Source: CAZJBP01 sp964544115
GTDB lineage: Bacteria; Verrucomicrobiota; Kiritimatiellia; UBA8416; JADHWI01
Direction: 5' to 3'
Assembly: GCA_964544115.1 (NCBI GenBank)
Contig: CAZJBP010000103.1
Span: forward strand, 1 to 13,685
DNA length: 13,685 nucleotides
Made by a program: the position numbers and the translations under genes. The notes under the pieces are model-generated. The model searched no databases and had not been told where the DNA came from. It saw nothing but the letters and a program-made list of their open reading frames with translations. Shown here piece after piece: positions 1-7,328 of the stretch (position 1 is its first letter; each line of letters begins with the position of its first letter).

Positions 1-5
1 GTGTG

Positions 6-491
6 TCATTTGCTCGTAACATCAACTGCACGGACAATCCGCGCCCGCCCGCACCAGATCTTGCCGGCCGCGGTGCTCATGAACGCAGCGCTCGGCGCAA
101 TCCCGACTCTTCCCAGGTCCAGCCGGTCGGCGTCCCAGCAGGTTCCGATGGTCGGGTCGTCTGAGGTCAGTCCTGACGTATGATGCTCAATGGCATACAG
201 AAGAAGTTCTGCGCGCCGCGCATCGAGGCTGAGCTGCGCCCCCAGGAGGCTGCGCACAAGCGCGGCGGCACGCGGACCGTGATCGAGGTCGGAGCCATCA
301 TCGGCCCTGCAGCAGTCATGAAATACGGCGAACAGGCGTCCGACACCCATATCGGCGCCGGCGTCCGGCGCAATGAGGAGGACCGAATCCTCGACCCTCC
401 GCCAGTGAGCCGGTCCATGCACGGAGCCGGAACCACAGCGAAAGCGGGACGCGGCGAACGCGCGCCATTGGCTGAATGTTGAATCGTTCAA
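6..491 (-). CDS. HD-domain superfamily protein (putative phosphohydrolase)
   Basis: A 161-residue soluble protein with the pattern of the HD metal-dependent phosphohydrolase superfamily. Visible motifs, with residue positions, are HGPAHW at 25-30, the FHD doublet H58-D59, DHG at 70-72, EHHT at 102-105 and CWDADRLDLGRVG from 118. The spaced His and Asp residues fit a metal site for phosphoester hydrolysis, but the substrate cannot be read from sequence. There is no signal peptide or membrane segment, so it is probably cytoplasmic. The start is TTG at 491, four bases after the stop of the GH43 gene. No ATG lies before the first conserved His, and no strong Shine-Dalgarno sequence is visible, so translation probably follows from the upstream gene. 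The stop (TGA) is at 6-8, so the gene is complete. The family is confident; the biological role is unknown. Confidence 0.8.
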   Translation of the reverse strand: MNDSTFSQWRAFAASRFRCGSGSVHGPAHWRRVEDSVLLIAPDAGADMGVGRLFAVFHDCCRADDGSDLDHGPRAAALVRSLLGAQLSLDARRAELLLYAIEHHTSGLTSDDPTIGTCWDADRLDLGRVGIAPSAAFMSTAAGKIWCGRARIVRAVDVTSK

Positions 492-495
492 CGCC

Positions 496-1830
496 CTATT
501 CGGCCTTCCGGAACCCCAGCCAATCCAGCCTGAGAAGCTCGCCCCCGGCGCCCCTGAAAACGAGACACACGTTGAGCCGGCCGGGATGGTTCTTCAACGT
601 GCATCCCACAGTCTTGTAGACGGTCCAACCGCCGGTGCAGGGAACCTGGCACATGCCCAGCAGTTCACCCTCAGCGCTGTTCGACCGGACCTCGATCAAC
701 CCGCCGCCCGGATGACCCGACGAGACCCGGAAAGAGAGGTCCGCGTCCGGACCGACATTCATCACGTTGGGGTAGACCAGAACACTCCCGTCCCAGAGGT
801 CCCGCATCTCGAACCCGCCCGACGGGCACTCGCGCTTGGTCGCGCCGCCGGCCTTGAAGTAGTTCTCCGCCTGCAGGGGGAACTGACGGGCGTCATACTG
901 CCCCACTCCCGTCCGGTCGATGTAGATCGGGTCAATGTCCCCGTTGTCCCGGTAATGCACATAGGCGATCACCGAATTGCGAAAACAATGCGTGCTGCCG
1001 GGGAAACTCTGATCGTTGCAGATGAAGTACGATTGGTTGTGCAGGTCAAAGAAGGAGCCGTGCCGGTCCATGACCAGAGCCTGCTGAAACTCCTTCGCAA
1101 CGCGCTCCTCGATCACGATGGACGCCTTGTAGGTGTAGGGCCCATAGACGTTGTCGGACACCGCGTAGAAGCAGCCCCACGACAGGTAGTACGTGCCGCC
1201 GCGCTTGTGAAGAAACGGCTTGTCGTCCATCTTGCCAAGACCGTACGGCCCCATCTTCTTGTCGAAGTCGATGTGCCTGGGTGTCTCCGCCAGGGAGATC
1301 ATGTCCTCGTTCAGACGGGCAATGTAGAATTCCCAGGTCCCGAAGACGATGTAAGCCGTGCCGTCGTCATCGACAAGGATCCCTGGATCCCTGGCCTCAG
1401 TGGGCGTCGATCCCTCCGCGATGAGAGGCTTCTTCAGCGGGTCCTTCCAGGGCCCCGTCGGCGAGTCGCTCACCACCACCCCGATCTCAAATGGGCCCCG
1501 CGAGAAATAGAAGTAGTATTTTCCATTCCGGCTGATCGCGTCCGTTGCCCAGCAGGCTCCGCAAGGCTGGCCGAAGTAGGTCTCCTCCGGCTTCAACGTG
1601 CATTCGTGATTCCATTTCAGCAGATCGCTTGACGACCACACCCACCAGTCGTCCATGCGAAAGCCCTGATTCTCGAAGGAGTAGTCATGTGTCGCGTAAA
1701 GGTAGACCTTGTCCCCGTAGACGCGCACCTGAGGATCACAGACGCCCTGCCCCGCCAGGATGGGATTACCCTCCACCGGACGATGCCCGGCGGATTCGCC
1801 TTCAACCACGTGCCGATCATGCGCTTTCAT
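496..1830 (-). CDS. GH43-like glycoside hydrolase with C-terminal CBM6-like module
   Basis: A 444-residue protein resembling family 43 glycosidases (arabinofuranosidases, xylosidases), which use a five-bladed beta-propeller. An N-terminal NPILAGQGVCDPQV segment supplies the expected general base, Asp32. ARDPGILVDDDGTAY supplies the expected pKa-modulating Asp148. At the position of the usual catalytic Glu (in family members, EGP or EAP followed by an aromatic and a Lys/Arg-rich turn) this protein reads MDDKPFLHKRGG, so Asp203 appears to replace Glu. Residues about 319-443 look like a CBM6-type carbohydrate-binding module (start QAENYF, end LDWLGF). No signal peptide is seen, which is unusual for a polysaccharide-degrading enzyme and suggests a cytoplasmic oligosaccharide substrate or a lost export signal. 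I chose the ATG at 1830; in-frame TTG (1866) and GTG codons upstream also lack a Shine-Dalgarno. It lies 49 bases after the VWA gene. Exact substrate unknown. Confidence 0.82.
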   Translation of the reverse strand: MKAHDRHVVEGESAGHRPVEGNPILAGQGVCDPQVRVYGDKVYLYATHDYSFENQGFRMDDWWVWSSSDLLKWNHECTLKPEETYFGQPCGACWATDAISRNGKYYFYFSRGPFEIGVVVSDSPTGPWKDPLKKPLIAEGSTPTEARDPGILVDDDGTAYIVFGTWEFYIARLNEDMISLAETPRHIDFDKKMGPYGLGKMDDKPFLHKRGGTYYLSWGCFYAVSDNVYGPYTYKASIVIEERVAKEFQQALVMDRHGSFFDLHNQSYFICNDQSFPGSTHCFRNSVIAYVHYRDNGDIDPIYIDRTGVGQYDARQFPLQAENYFKAGGATKRECPSGGFEMRDLWDGSVLVYPNVMNVGPDADLSFRVSSGHPGGGLIEVRSNSAEGELLGMCQVPCTGGWTVYKTVGCTLKNHPGRLNVCLVFRGAGGELLRLDWLGFRKAE

Positions 1831-1879
1831 GCGGCGGAAACTACCCACGGGCACTTGCGAAGGCAAGGGGAAAGCCGCC
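1831..1879 (-). other. Short gap between the VWA and GH43 genes
   Basis: This 49-base gap has no convincing promoter or T-tract terminator. Its ends can pair through a short GGCGG/CCGCC match. The in-frame TTG at 1866 and two GTG codons in it could extend the GH43 protein by up to 12 residues, but none has a clear Shine-Dalgarno. Readthrough from the VWA gene is the simplest view. Confidence 0.4.
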
Positions 1880-3706
1880 TTACAGCCCCACCTTGTCGGC
1901 GTAGGGGACGTCTATGCGGTAGTCGGCGGCCGTCTTGGCCGTCTCGCCGAGCAGGGCCGTGTTCGCGGTGCGCGCATACTCGCCGAGGAGATGGTAGACC
2001 TTCTGGCGCGCCCATTGTTCACGAATGTCGCTGTCCGAAGAGCGCTCGGCAAACTGCATGCTCAGGTCGAAAATCATGTCGTTCCGCGTCGGGCCCGCCT
2101 GCCCGACGGCCTGGAAGATCAGCCGGTCCTGCCCGCGGGGGAAGCGGCCGTAGAGCCGGATGGGCCGGTCCACGTAGAGATTGCTCGTCAGAACGGGGTA
2201 CACCTCAAAGGCGGACCGGTCCGCCATGCGGAACCGCACGTCCGCCAGCACGGGCTGCGAAGCCTCGCCGATGACGCGCTCCATCGCATCAGGGATATCC
2301 CACCGCCCGCGCGTGACGACCTGCACATCGCCCCGGTTGCAGTAGCTCAGCAGATCGAGCAGGAACCGGTTGGCCGTGCTGACCGTGCCCAGCGTGTAGA
2401 CCGACATCGCCCCCTCGTTCTCGCGGGTGAAGCGCCCGATGATGTCGGTGCTGTCGGTCCGGCCCGTGGTCGACCGTCCGTCGGTCACCAGAAGGACCAC
2501 CATCGGCCGCCCGGGCGTGCTCTTCAGCCTGCGGAGGGCCTGCAGCGAGGCCAGGATGTCCGTGTTGCCGGCCGAAGCCAGCGCGGCGGAGAACCCCTTG
2601 GCCTGCTCGATCGCCTCGGGCGTTCTGGGCTGCCAGTCCGGAAAGCAGAAGGTCGCGGCTTCCTGGAAGCTGACGACGTTGAAGCGGTCCTTCTCGCCCA
2701 CCCTATCCAGGCAGCGGGCGAGTCCCAGGCGGCAGAAGTAGAGCCGCTGCTCGGTCATGCTGTTGGAGCTGTCCTGAACCAGCACCACGTCCTTGGGAAT
2801 CACGGGCAGCGCATCGCTGCGCGCCGGGCTGATCTCCATCCGGAAGTAGCTGTACGAGCGGTCCAGCAGGGATGAGTAGACCTCCACGCGAGCCTTCAGA
2901 AACTCCTCGATCGGCCGCACCGGCGTGATGTCCAGCCCCACTTCCTCAAACAGGTCCTTCCCGGCCGTGCCCGGCGTCGGCACCGGCACCGGCGCAAGCG
3001 GCCCGCCGCTGCCCGTCCCCGATCCAAAGCGCACGGCCGGCGGAACGAACAGCATCCCCGCGGCCGTGACGCCGCCGGTCGCCGCCGCCGCCCCGTGAGA
3101 CGCCCCCGCCCCCAGCGGCTCGGCCAGCGCGTCCAACTGCAGTTGCATCGGCACGGCGATATCCGGCGCGCCAGCCACGCGCTGAATCTGCGGAATCAGC
3201 CGGCGCTCCAGCTTCGGCACCTCGTCGCGCGCCACGCGCCGCTCGATCGCCACGATCTCCTGCCGAAGCTCCCAGGGGCGCATCCGCGGGAACTCCGCCG
3301 GCTCCACCGTGCTCCCGGATTCGCCGGTCAGCGCATTCTCGGGCAGCGGCGCCGGTTCAATCGCCACGCTGTTCGGCCCCAGGGCCAGTTCAGGTGCGGC
3401 GGCAGCCAGGTCCTGAAGCCCGCCGAGGCTCTGGCTCCACGTGCCCGCTCCCTCGCCCGGGCCGCCCGACTCGCCCACGGGTTCGGACGCAGTAGCCTCG
3501 GCCTGAACCCGCTCCAGCCGGATCGGGCCGGCGTGTTGAACCGGCTCGCGCTCAGTGTTCCGCAGCGGCCACTCCCAGTTCAGAACCGACACGAGGTAGA
3601 TCACCACCAGGTGCACCGCCGTCGAAACGATGGCGGCCGCCGCCACCGCGACGGCGTGCCGCTCGCGCCGATCGCGCGCCCCCCACTCTATGTCGTACGC
3701 GTTCAT
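1880..3706 (-). CDS. Membrane-anchored VWA-domain protein with TonB-like N-terminus
   Basis: A 608-residue protein. After a basic cytoplasmic segment comes one membrane helix (about 18-43) containing S28-T-A-V-H32, the Ser-x3-His pattern that in TonB couples to ExbB/ExbD. A Pro/Gly/Ala-rich region with a helical stretch (about 140-180) runs to residue 250 and should lie in the periplasm. The VWA domain begins near 305 with a complete metal-ion-dependent adhesion site: DSSNS (D312, S314, S316), T382 in NTD and D409 in TDG. The C-terminus, with the WARQKVYHLL helix and a final ADYRIDVPY segment, resembles the tail that follows VWA in VIT/VWA (inter-alpha-trypsin-inhibitor-like) proteins, although no VIT domain is present. 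The ATG overlaps the TPR stop as ATGA and has no Shine-Dalgarno, implying coupled translation. The longer in-frame extension to 3850 lies in TPR coding sequence and was discarded. Likely role: the transducer driven by the adjacent ExbB/ExbD motor (inference). Confidence 0.85.
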   Translation of the reverse strand: MNAYDIEWGARDRRERHAVAVAAAAIVSTAVHLVVIYLVSVLNWEWPLRNTEREPVQHAGPIRLERVQAEATASEPVGESGGPGEGAGTWSQSLGGLQDLAAAAPELALGPNSVAIEPAPLPENALTGESGSTVEPAEFPRMRPWELRQEIVAIERRVARDEVPKLERRLIPQIQRVAGAPDIAVPMQLQLDALAEPLGAGASHGAAAATGGVTAAGMLFVPPAVRFGSGTGSGGPLAPVPVPTPGTAGKDLFEEVGLDITPVRPIEEFLKARVEVYSSLLDRSYSYFRMEISPARSDALPVIPKDVVLVQDSSNSMTEQRLYFCRLGLARCLDRVGEKDRFNVVSFQEAATFCFPDWQPRTPEAIEQAKGFSAALASAGNTDILASLQALRRLKSTPGRPMVVLLVTDGRSTTGRTDSTDIIGRFTRENEGAMSVYTLGTVSTANRFLLDLLSYCNRGDVQVVTRGRWDIPDAMERVIGEASQPVLADVRFRMADRSAFEVYPVLTSNLYVDRPIRLYGRFPRGQDRLIFQAVGQAGPTRNDMIFDLSMQFAERSSDSDIREQWARQKVYHLLGEYARTANTALLGETAKTAADYRIDVPYADKVGL

Positions 3707-6057
3707 GGCGGCGCGTTTGTCACCGAGCCCACGGAGGGCGGCGGAGCCTTGGCGTAGGAGCTGTCCGGGTATCGCTCGCGCAGTTCGCCGAGGGCCTTGG
3801 CGGCCGCGTCGGGCTGTCCCGCCGCGCGAAACGCCTCGGACGCCAGCCACAGCGATTCCGGAACCAGTTGATCATCGTCGAACAGAACGGCCACGCTCAT
3901 GAAATAGCGCGCCGCCGCGGAGGGGTTGCGGGTGGCGTTGGCCGTGCGGCCGAGGCCGGCATAGGCCTTGGCCCGCACGGGCAGCAGGCGGTCGGTGTTC
4001 GCCATGGCCGCCGACCGCTCGAAGCACGACTGGGCTTCGGCGGTGTTGCCGGCGGCGAGGGCGAGTTCGCCCAGGTGCAGTGCCGCCTCGGCCGCGTCCG
4101 GGCTCTTGACGTCAATGGCCAGCGCCTTCCGGAACGCCTCCGCGGCGGCGTCCTTGCGATCCATGGCCATGGCCGCACGCCCCTTGAGCACCCAGCCGGC
4201 CTGCGCGCAGAGCTGGGTGTCGCCGCCCGTCTGCTGCTGCAGCAATTCGGCGGTTTCCAGAACGTTGGTATACTGACCCCGCTCCAGCTGCCGCTCCGCC
4301 AGCCAGCGCGACAGCGCCGGCGTGAACTTCCCGCGGACCGGCGTGCGAACGAGGGGCGTCAACAGGTCCGCGGCCTCCCCGGCCCGCCCGAGATCCTGCA
4401 ATAGCAGCGCCAGGCCGAATTCCACCTCGCGCTGCAATTCCGGGCGCGGCGACGCCTTCCGGGCCAACTGGAGCTCGCTCAACGCATCCTCCCTCCGCCC
4501 CGCCTCGCGCAGCAGCATTCCGCGCCAATAGTGGGCATCCGCCGCAAAGCGTCCCTGCGGGTAGCGCTCGGCCAGCCTGCGAAATGTCTCCGTGGCGTCG
4601 GCGGAGCGCTCCAGCCGGGTCTCGCTCACCCCCTTCTGGTACAGCGCCTCCTCGGCCAGGCCGTGCTGGGGATAGCGGTCGACCAGCGCGCCCCAGTCGC
4701 GGGCCGCATCACCGTGCTGCCCCGCCTTGTCGAAGCAGAAGGCGGAGGCAAACAGGGCCTGGGGCGCCACATCCGAGTTCGGGGCGTCCGTGGCGGCCTT
4801 CGTGAAGGCCCGGGCGGCCTCGAGGAACTCGCCCTTGGCCTGCAGCAGGTGCCCCAGCCGGTAGGACGCATCGGCCGCCAGGGGGCTGTCGGGGAACTTG
4901 CGCGTGATCAGCCGGTAGTACTGGATGGCGTCGTCCTGCCGGTCCATGGCCGCGTAGGATTCGGCCATCACCCAATAGACGTCGCGCACGAGGCGGTCCG
5001 TCTCGGGCACCTGCCGGGCCGCGGCCACAGCCTCCTCGAAGCGTCCGGCCCGGTACAGCACCAGCGCCAGCTCGTACCGCGCGCCGGACACGTACTCCGA
5101 TTGCGGATACGCCTCGATCAGCCGGCCATACGTGGCGATGGCGGCCTCGTGGCGGGCCAGCTGGCGCTCGCAGTTGGCCTGCAGGTAGAGCCATTCCGCG
5201 GCCACGGCCGTGTTGGTGGCGCCCGCGGCCGCGTTGGTCGGCGCCGCGTACCGCAGCGCGTCTGCGTAGCGCCCGGCGTAGTGCGCGGCCCACGCGGCCT
5301 TGAGGGGCGCCTCCGCTGCGCGCGCGTCACCTGGATACGCGCGGATCAGCTTGCCGAAGGACTCGGCGGCCGGCTCATACTTCTTCTGTTCAAACTGGAT
5401 CTCGCCCATCTGGAACAGCGCCTCGGCCGCGACGCGATCGGTCCCCGGCTTGGCGGCGGCCCGGGCGTAGAACTCGAGCGCCCGGTCCGGCTGCTTCAGC
5501 CCGCCGCCGTACAGCGCGCCCAGCTTGAGCTGCGCGTAGGGGGCGAACTCGCCGTCAGGGTACTCGGCCAGCATGCGCTCCCACGTGCCGCGCGCCTCAT
5601 CGGACAGCGCCTTGCGCTCCTGCGCCTCGCCGAGAAAGTACAGGCAGGCGGAGGCCACGTCCGCCGGCGGCTTGCCGTCCAGCGCGGCGCGGAACAGCCC
5701 GATGGCCTCATCCACCTGCCCGCCGTCAAGAAACAGCTGCGCCCGGCGGTAGGCCGCCCGGTGCCGGTAGTCGCTCTGAGGAAACTCGCTGGCCACACGG
5801 CGGTAATCGCTGTCGGCATTGACGCGGTCGCCGAGGTGGCGATGGCACTCGCCCCGGCGGAAATACACCTGGTCCGCAGTCTGCTGGACCGCATTGCTGG
5901 CCAGCAGCGCGTTGTATTCCTGGATCGCCAGCGCGTACAGGCCGCGCGCGTACAGGCCGTCGGCGAATTGCAGCCGCTCGTCGGCCTCCATCGCGCCGGC
6001 GAAGGACGTCCACAGCGCCGCCGCCAGAGCCAGCAGGATGGTCCTGCGCACGCTCAT
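3703..6057 (-). CDS. Exported tetratricopeptide-repeat protein (about 20 TPR units)
   Basis: A 784-residue protein starting MSVRRTILLALAAALWTSFAGA, a clear Sec signal peptide with likely cleavage near residue 22. The remainder is built almost entirely of about twenty 33-37-residue TPR units. Each shows the alternating pattern of small and large residues and often ends in a YPxxx or FPxSx turn, for example SEFPQSD, AEYPDGE, RAYPGDA, EAYPQSE and RKFPDSP. TPR solenoids bind protein partners, so a periplasmic scaffold or adaptor is likely. It overlaps exbD by ATGA on one side and the VWA gene by ATGA on the other. Position and export recall CpoB/YbgF of Tol-Pal operons, but that protein is much shorter and lies after pal. 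The in-frame extension to 6393 is read from exbD sequence and was discarded. The family is certain; the partner proteins are inferred from the operon. Confidence 0.9.
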   Translation of the reverse strand: MSVRRTILLALAAALWTSFAGAMEADERLQFADGLYARGLYALAIQEYNALLASNAVQQTADQVYFRRGECHRHLGDRVNADSDYRRVASEFPQSDYRHRAAYRRAQLFLDGGQVDEAIGLFRAALDGKPPADVASACLYFLGEAQERKALSDEARGTWERMLAEYPDGEFAPYAQLKLGALYGGGLKQPDRALEFYARAAAKPGTDRVAAEALFQMGEIQFEQKKYEPAAESFGKLIRAYPGDARAAEAPLKAAWAAHYAGRYADALRYAAPTNAAAGATNTAVAAEWLYLQANCERQLARHEAAIATYGRLIEAYPQSEYVSGARYELALVLYRAGRFEEAVAAARQVPETDRLVRDVYWVMAESYAAMDRQDDAIQYYRLITRKFPDSPLAADASYRLGHLLQAKGEFLEAARAFTKAATDAPNSDVAPQALFASAFCFDKAGQHGDAARDWGALVDRYPQHGLAEEALYQKGVSETRLERSADATETFRRLAERYPQGRFAADAHYWRGMLLREAGRREDALSELQLARKASPRPELQREVEFGLALLLQDLGRAGEAADLLTPLVRTPVRGKFTPALSRWLAERQLERGQYTNVLETAELLQQQTGGDTQLCAQAGWVLKGRAAMAMDRKDAAAEAFRKALAIDVKSPDAAEAALHLGELALAAGNTAEAQSCFERSAAMANTDRLLPVRAKAYAGLGRTANATRNPSAAARYFMSVAVLFDDDQLVPESLWLASEAFRAAGQPDAAAKALGELRERYPDSSYAKAPPPSVGSVTNAPP

Positions 6058-6473
6058 TTGGTTTCCGATACCGCCGTGGCGAACGACACGTTCCAGATGT
6101 CCACCCGGCGGCACAGGTCGAGCACGCGAATAATATGCTCGTACGCGGTCGCCTTGTCGGCCCGGATCAGCACCGGCTGCCCCGGAAAGAGGCCCACGAC
6201 GCGGACCAGCAGCGCCTCGAGGCTCTCCCCGTCCAGTGTCTGCTGGTTGACCACGGTCGTGCCGTCGCGGGTCACGTTGACGATGATCTCGCCCGGCAGG
6301 CGGTCGGGCAGCTGCGCGGTTTGAGCGGTGGGCAGCTGAACGTCGATGGAGGTCTCCCACTGCGAGAAGATCTGGCTCGTCACGAAGAAACACAGCAGCA
6401 GGAAGACCACGTCGATCATCGGCGTGATCTGGAACGACGGCAACTCCTGCCGGTAACGCCCCCGGAAGTTCAT
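6054..6473 (-). CDS. exbD: ExbD/TolR family biopolymer transport protein
   Basis: A 139-residue inner-membrane protein of the ExbD/TolR family. A short cytoplasmic N-terminus leads to one membrane helix, TPMIDVVFLLLCFFV at about 17-31, with the essential acidic residue Asp21 that carries protons in ExbD and TolR. The rest is the periplasmic domain, with the usual GEIIVNVTRDG strand and a RADKATAY turn. Length matches the family (about 140). With ExbB it should form a proton-driven motor in the inner membrane. The ATG overlaps the exbB stop as ATGA and is preceded by a GAGGGAG Shine-Dalgarno; the stop overlaps the TPR start, also as ATGA. ExbD and TolR cannot be separated from sequence alone, and no tolB or pal gene is near, so the symbol marks the family rather than a proven orthologue. 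Confidence 0.93.
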   Translation of the reverse strand: MNFRGRYRQELPSFQITPMIDVVFLLLCFFVTSQIFSQWETSIDVQLPTAQTAQLPDRLPGEIIVNVTRDGTTVVNQQTLDGESLEALLVRVVGLFPGQPVLIRADKATAYEHIIRVLDLCRRVDIWNVSFATAVSETK

Positions 6474-7258
6474 GGCTCCCTCTTGCTCAGCAGCGCCGTG
6501 AGCACCTCTGTCGACGCGGCTTCGAGGTGGGACACCACGCCAGCCGCCCGACGGCGGAAGAACGCGTAAAACGCCATGGCCGGGATGCCGACGATCAGGC
6601 CGAACGCCGTCGTGATCAGCGCCTGCGACACGCCCGCGGCCAGCACGATTGGCTTGGCGCGCGCGATGTCCAACGCCACAGCGCTGAAGGCATTCAGCAT
6701 GCCGAACACCGTGCCCAGCAGGCCGACCATCGGGGCGATCACCGCCACGTCCAACAGGTACTGCGTCTGCCCCTGGATCGCCTCGGACTGGCGGCTGCCC
6801 TCGTCCTGGACGAACTCCTTGAGGAGCTGCGGCTCCAGGTGCGGCACGTTCCGCACGTGATCCAGCGCCGCCATCACCACGTGCGACAGAGGCGAGGGCT
6901 TGTACTCGCAGGCGCGCCGCACGTCATCCAGAGCGCCAAGGCGCGTCTTCTCCATGACTTCACGGTACAGCGGCCGCGGCACCACCACCGACGGACGCAG
7001 GACAATGCCAAAATAGACCACAAACCCGACCGTCAGCAGCGAGAGCCCACCCAGCACGTACATCAGGCTGCCGCCGGCTTCGACGATCTCCCAAAACGAC
7101 ATGCGCTGCGGCCCCACATTCTGGGCCGTCGCGGCGACCGAAGCGGGAGCCCCCGCTGTCAGGGGTGCCGGGGACGGCGCCTGTGCCGCGGCCAGCCCCG
7201 CGAGCCCGATCGCCAGGCAGGCCCACACGATTCCTGTTCGCATCCGCCATCGTCTCAT
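6470..7258 (-). CDS. exbB: MotA/TolQ/ExbB proton channel family protein
   Basis: A 262-residue inner-membrane protein. An N-terminal signal-like segment (about 1-26, ending GLAAAQA) is followed by a linker and three membrane helices at about 66-87, 170-195 and 205-236. The second holds the family hallmark APMVGLLGTVFGML with Thr183, and the third holds ALITTAFGLIVGIPA with Thr216/Thr217. These match the channel-lining threonines of ExbB and TolQ. The extra N-terminal export segment is common in ExbB homologues outside the gamma-proteobacteria. With ExbD it should convert the proton gradient into movement of a partner protein. I chose the ATG at 7258, which has GGAG eight bases upstream; an in-frame start at 7291 and an ATG at 7243 are less well supported. 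The stop overlaps exbD by ATGA. It is first of a four-gene coupled block. Confidence 0.93.
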   Translation of the reverse strand: MRRWRMRTGIVWACLAIGLAGLAAAQAPSPAPLTAGAPASVAATAQNVGPQRMSFWEIVEAGGSLMYVLGGLSLLTVGFVVYFGIVLRPSVVVPRPLYREVMEKTRLGALDDVRRACEYKPSPLSHVVMAALDHVRNVPHLEPQLLKEFVQDEGSRQSEAIQGQTQYLLDVAVIAPMVGLLGTVFGMLNAFSAVALDIARAKPIVLAAGVSQALITTAFGLIVGIPAMAFYAFFRRRAAGVVSHLEAASTEVLTALLSKREP

Positions 7259-7266
7259 GATCACCA

Positions 7267-7270
7267 CTCC
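7267..7270 (-). promoter_or_regulatory. Shine-Dalgarno for exbB
   Basis: GGAG on the minus strand, eight bases before the ATG at 7258. It decides this start over in-frame alternatives at 7291 and 7243. The 70-base gap 7259-7328 behind the argH stop contains no promoter that I can defend, so exbB may be read through from argH or use a non-consensus promoter here. Confidence 0.6.
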
Positions 7271-7328
7271 GTTCGTCGTTCGCGTCCGCACACTGATCTA
7301 TCCTCAACGTCTTCCGGGCATCGCCCCC

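Noticed and set aside
586..1632. A 348-codon plus-strand frame across the GH43 gene
   Set aside because: The minus strand encodes a recognisable glycosidase with binding module; the plus-strand translation has no family features.
3707..3850. N-terminal extension of the VWA protein by 48 residues
   Set aside because: It lies in TPR coding sequence and would put a basic Arg-rich stretch before the anchor; the ATG at 3706 overlaps the TPR stop as ATGA.
4531..6324. A 597-codon open frame on the plus strand across the TPR gene
   Set aside because: It is antisense to a clear TPR protein, has no recognisable domain, and also runs into the antisense of exbD.
6058..6393. N-terminal extension of the TPR protein by 112 residues
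   Set aside because: This stretch is exbD read in another frame. The internal ATG at 6057 gives a signal peptide and an exact ATGA overlap.
1880..7258. Interpretation as a Bat (aerotolerance) operon, which also combines VWA and TPR proteins
   Set aside because: There is no MoxR ATPase, DUF58 or BatD gene. The VWA protein has a VIT/VWA-like tail and a TonB-like anchor, and ExbB/ExbD are not part of Bat operons.
1880..7258. Interpretation as a standard Tol-Pal operon
   Set aside because: tolB and pal are absent, the TPR protein is far longer than CpoB/YbgF, and the TolA position holds a VWA protein.
7259..7328. A promoter for exbB in the gap after argH
   Set aside because: TTGAGG has no acceptable -10 at 16-18 bases, so I could not support a site.
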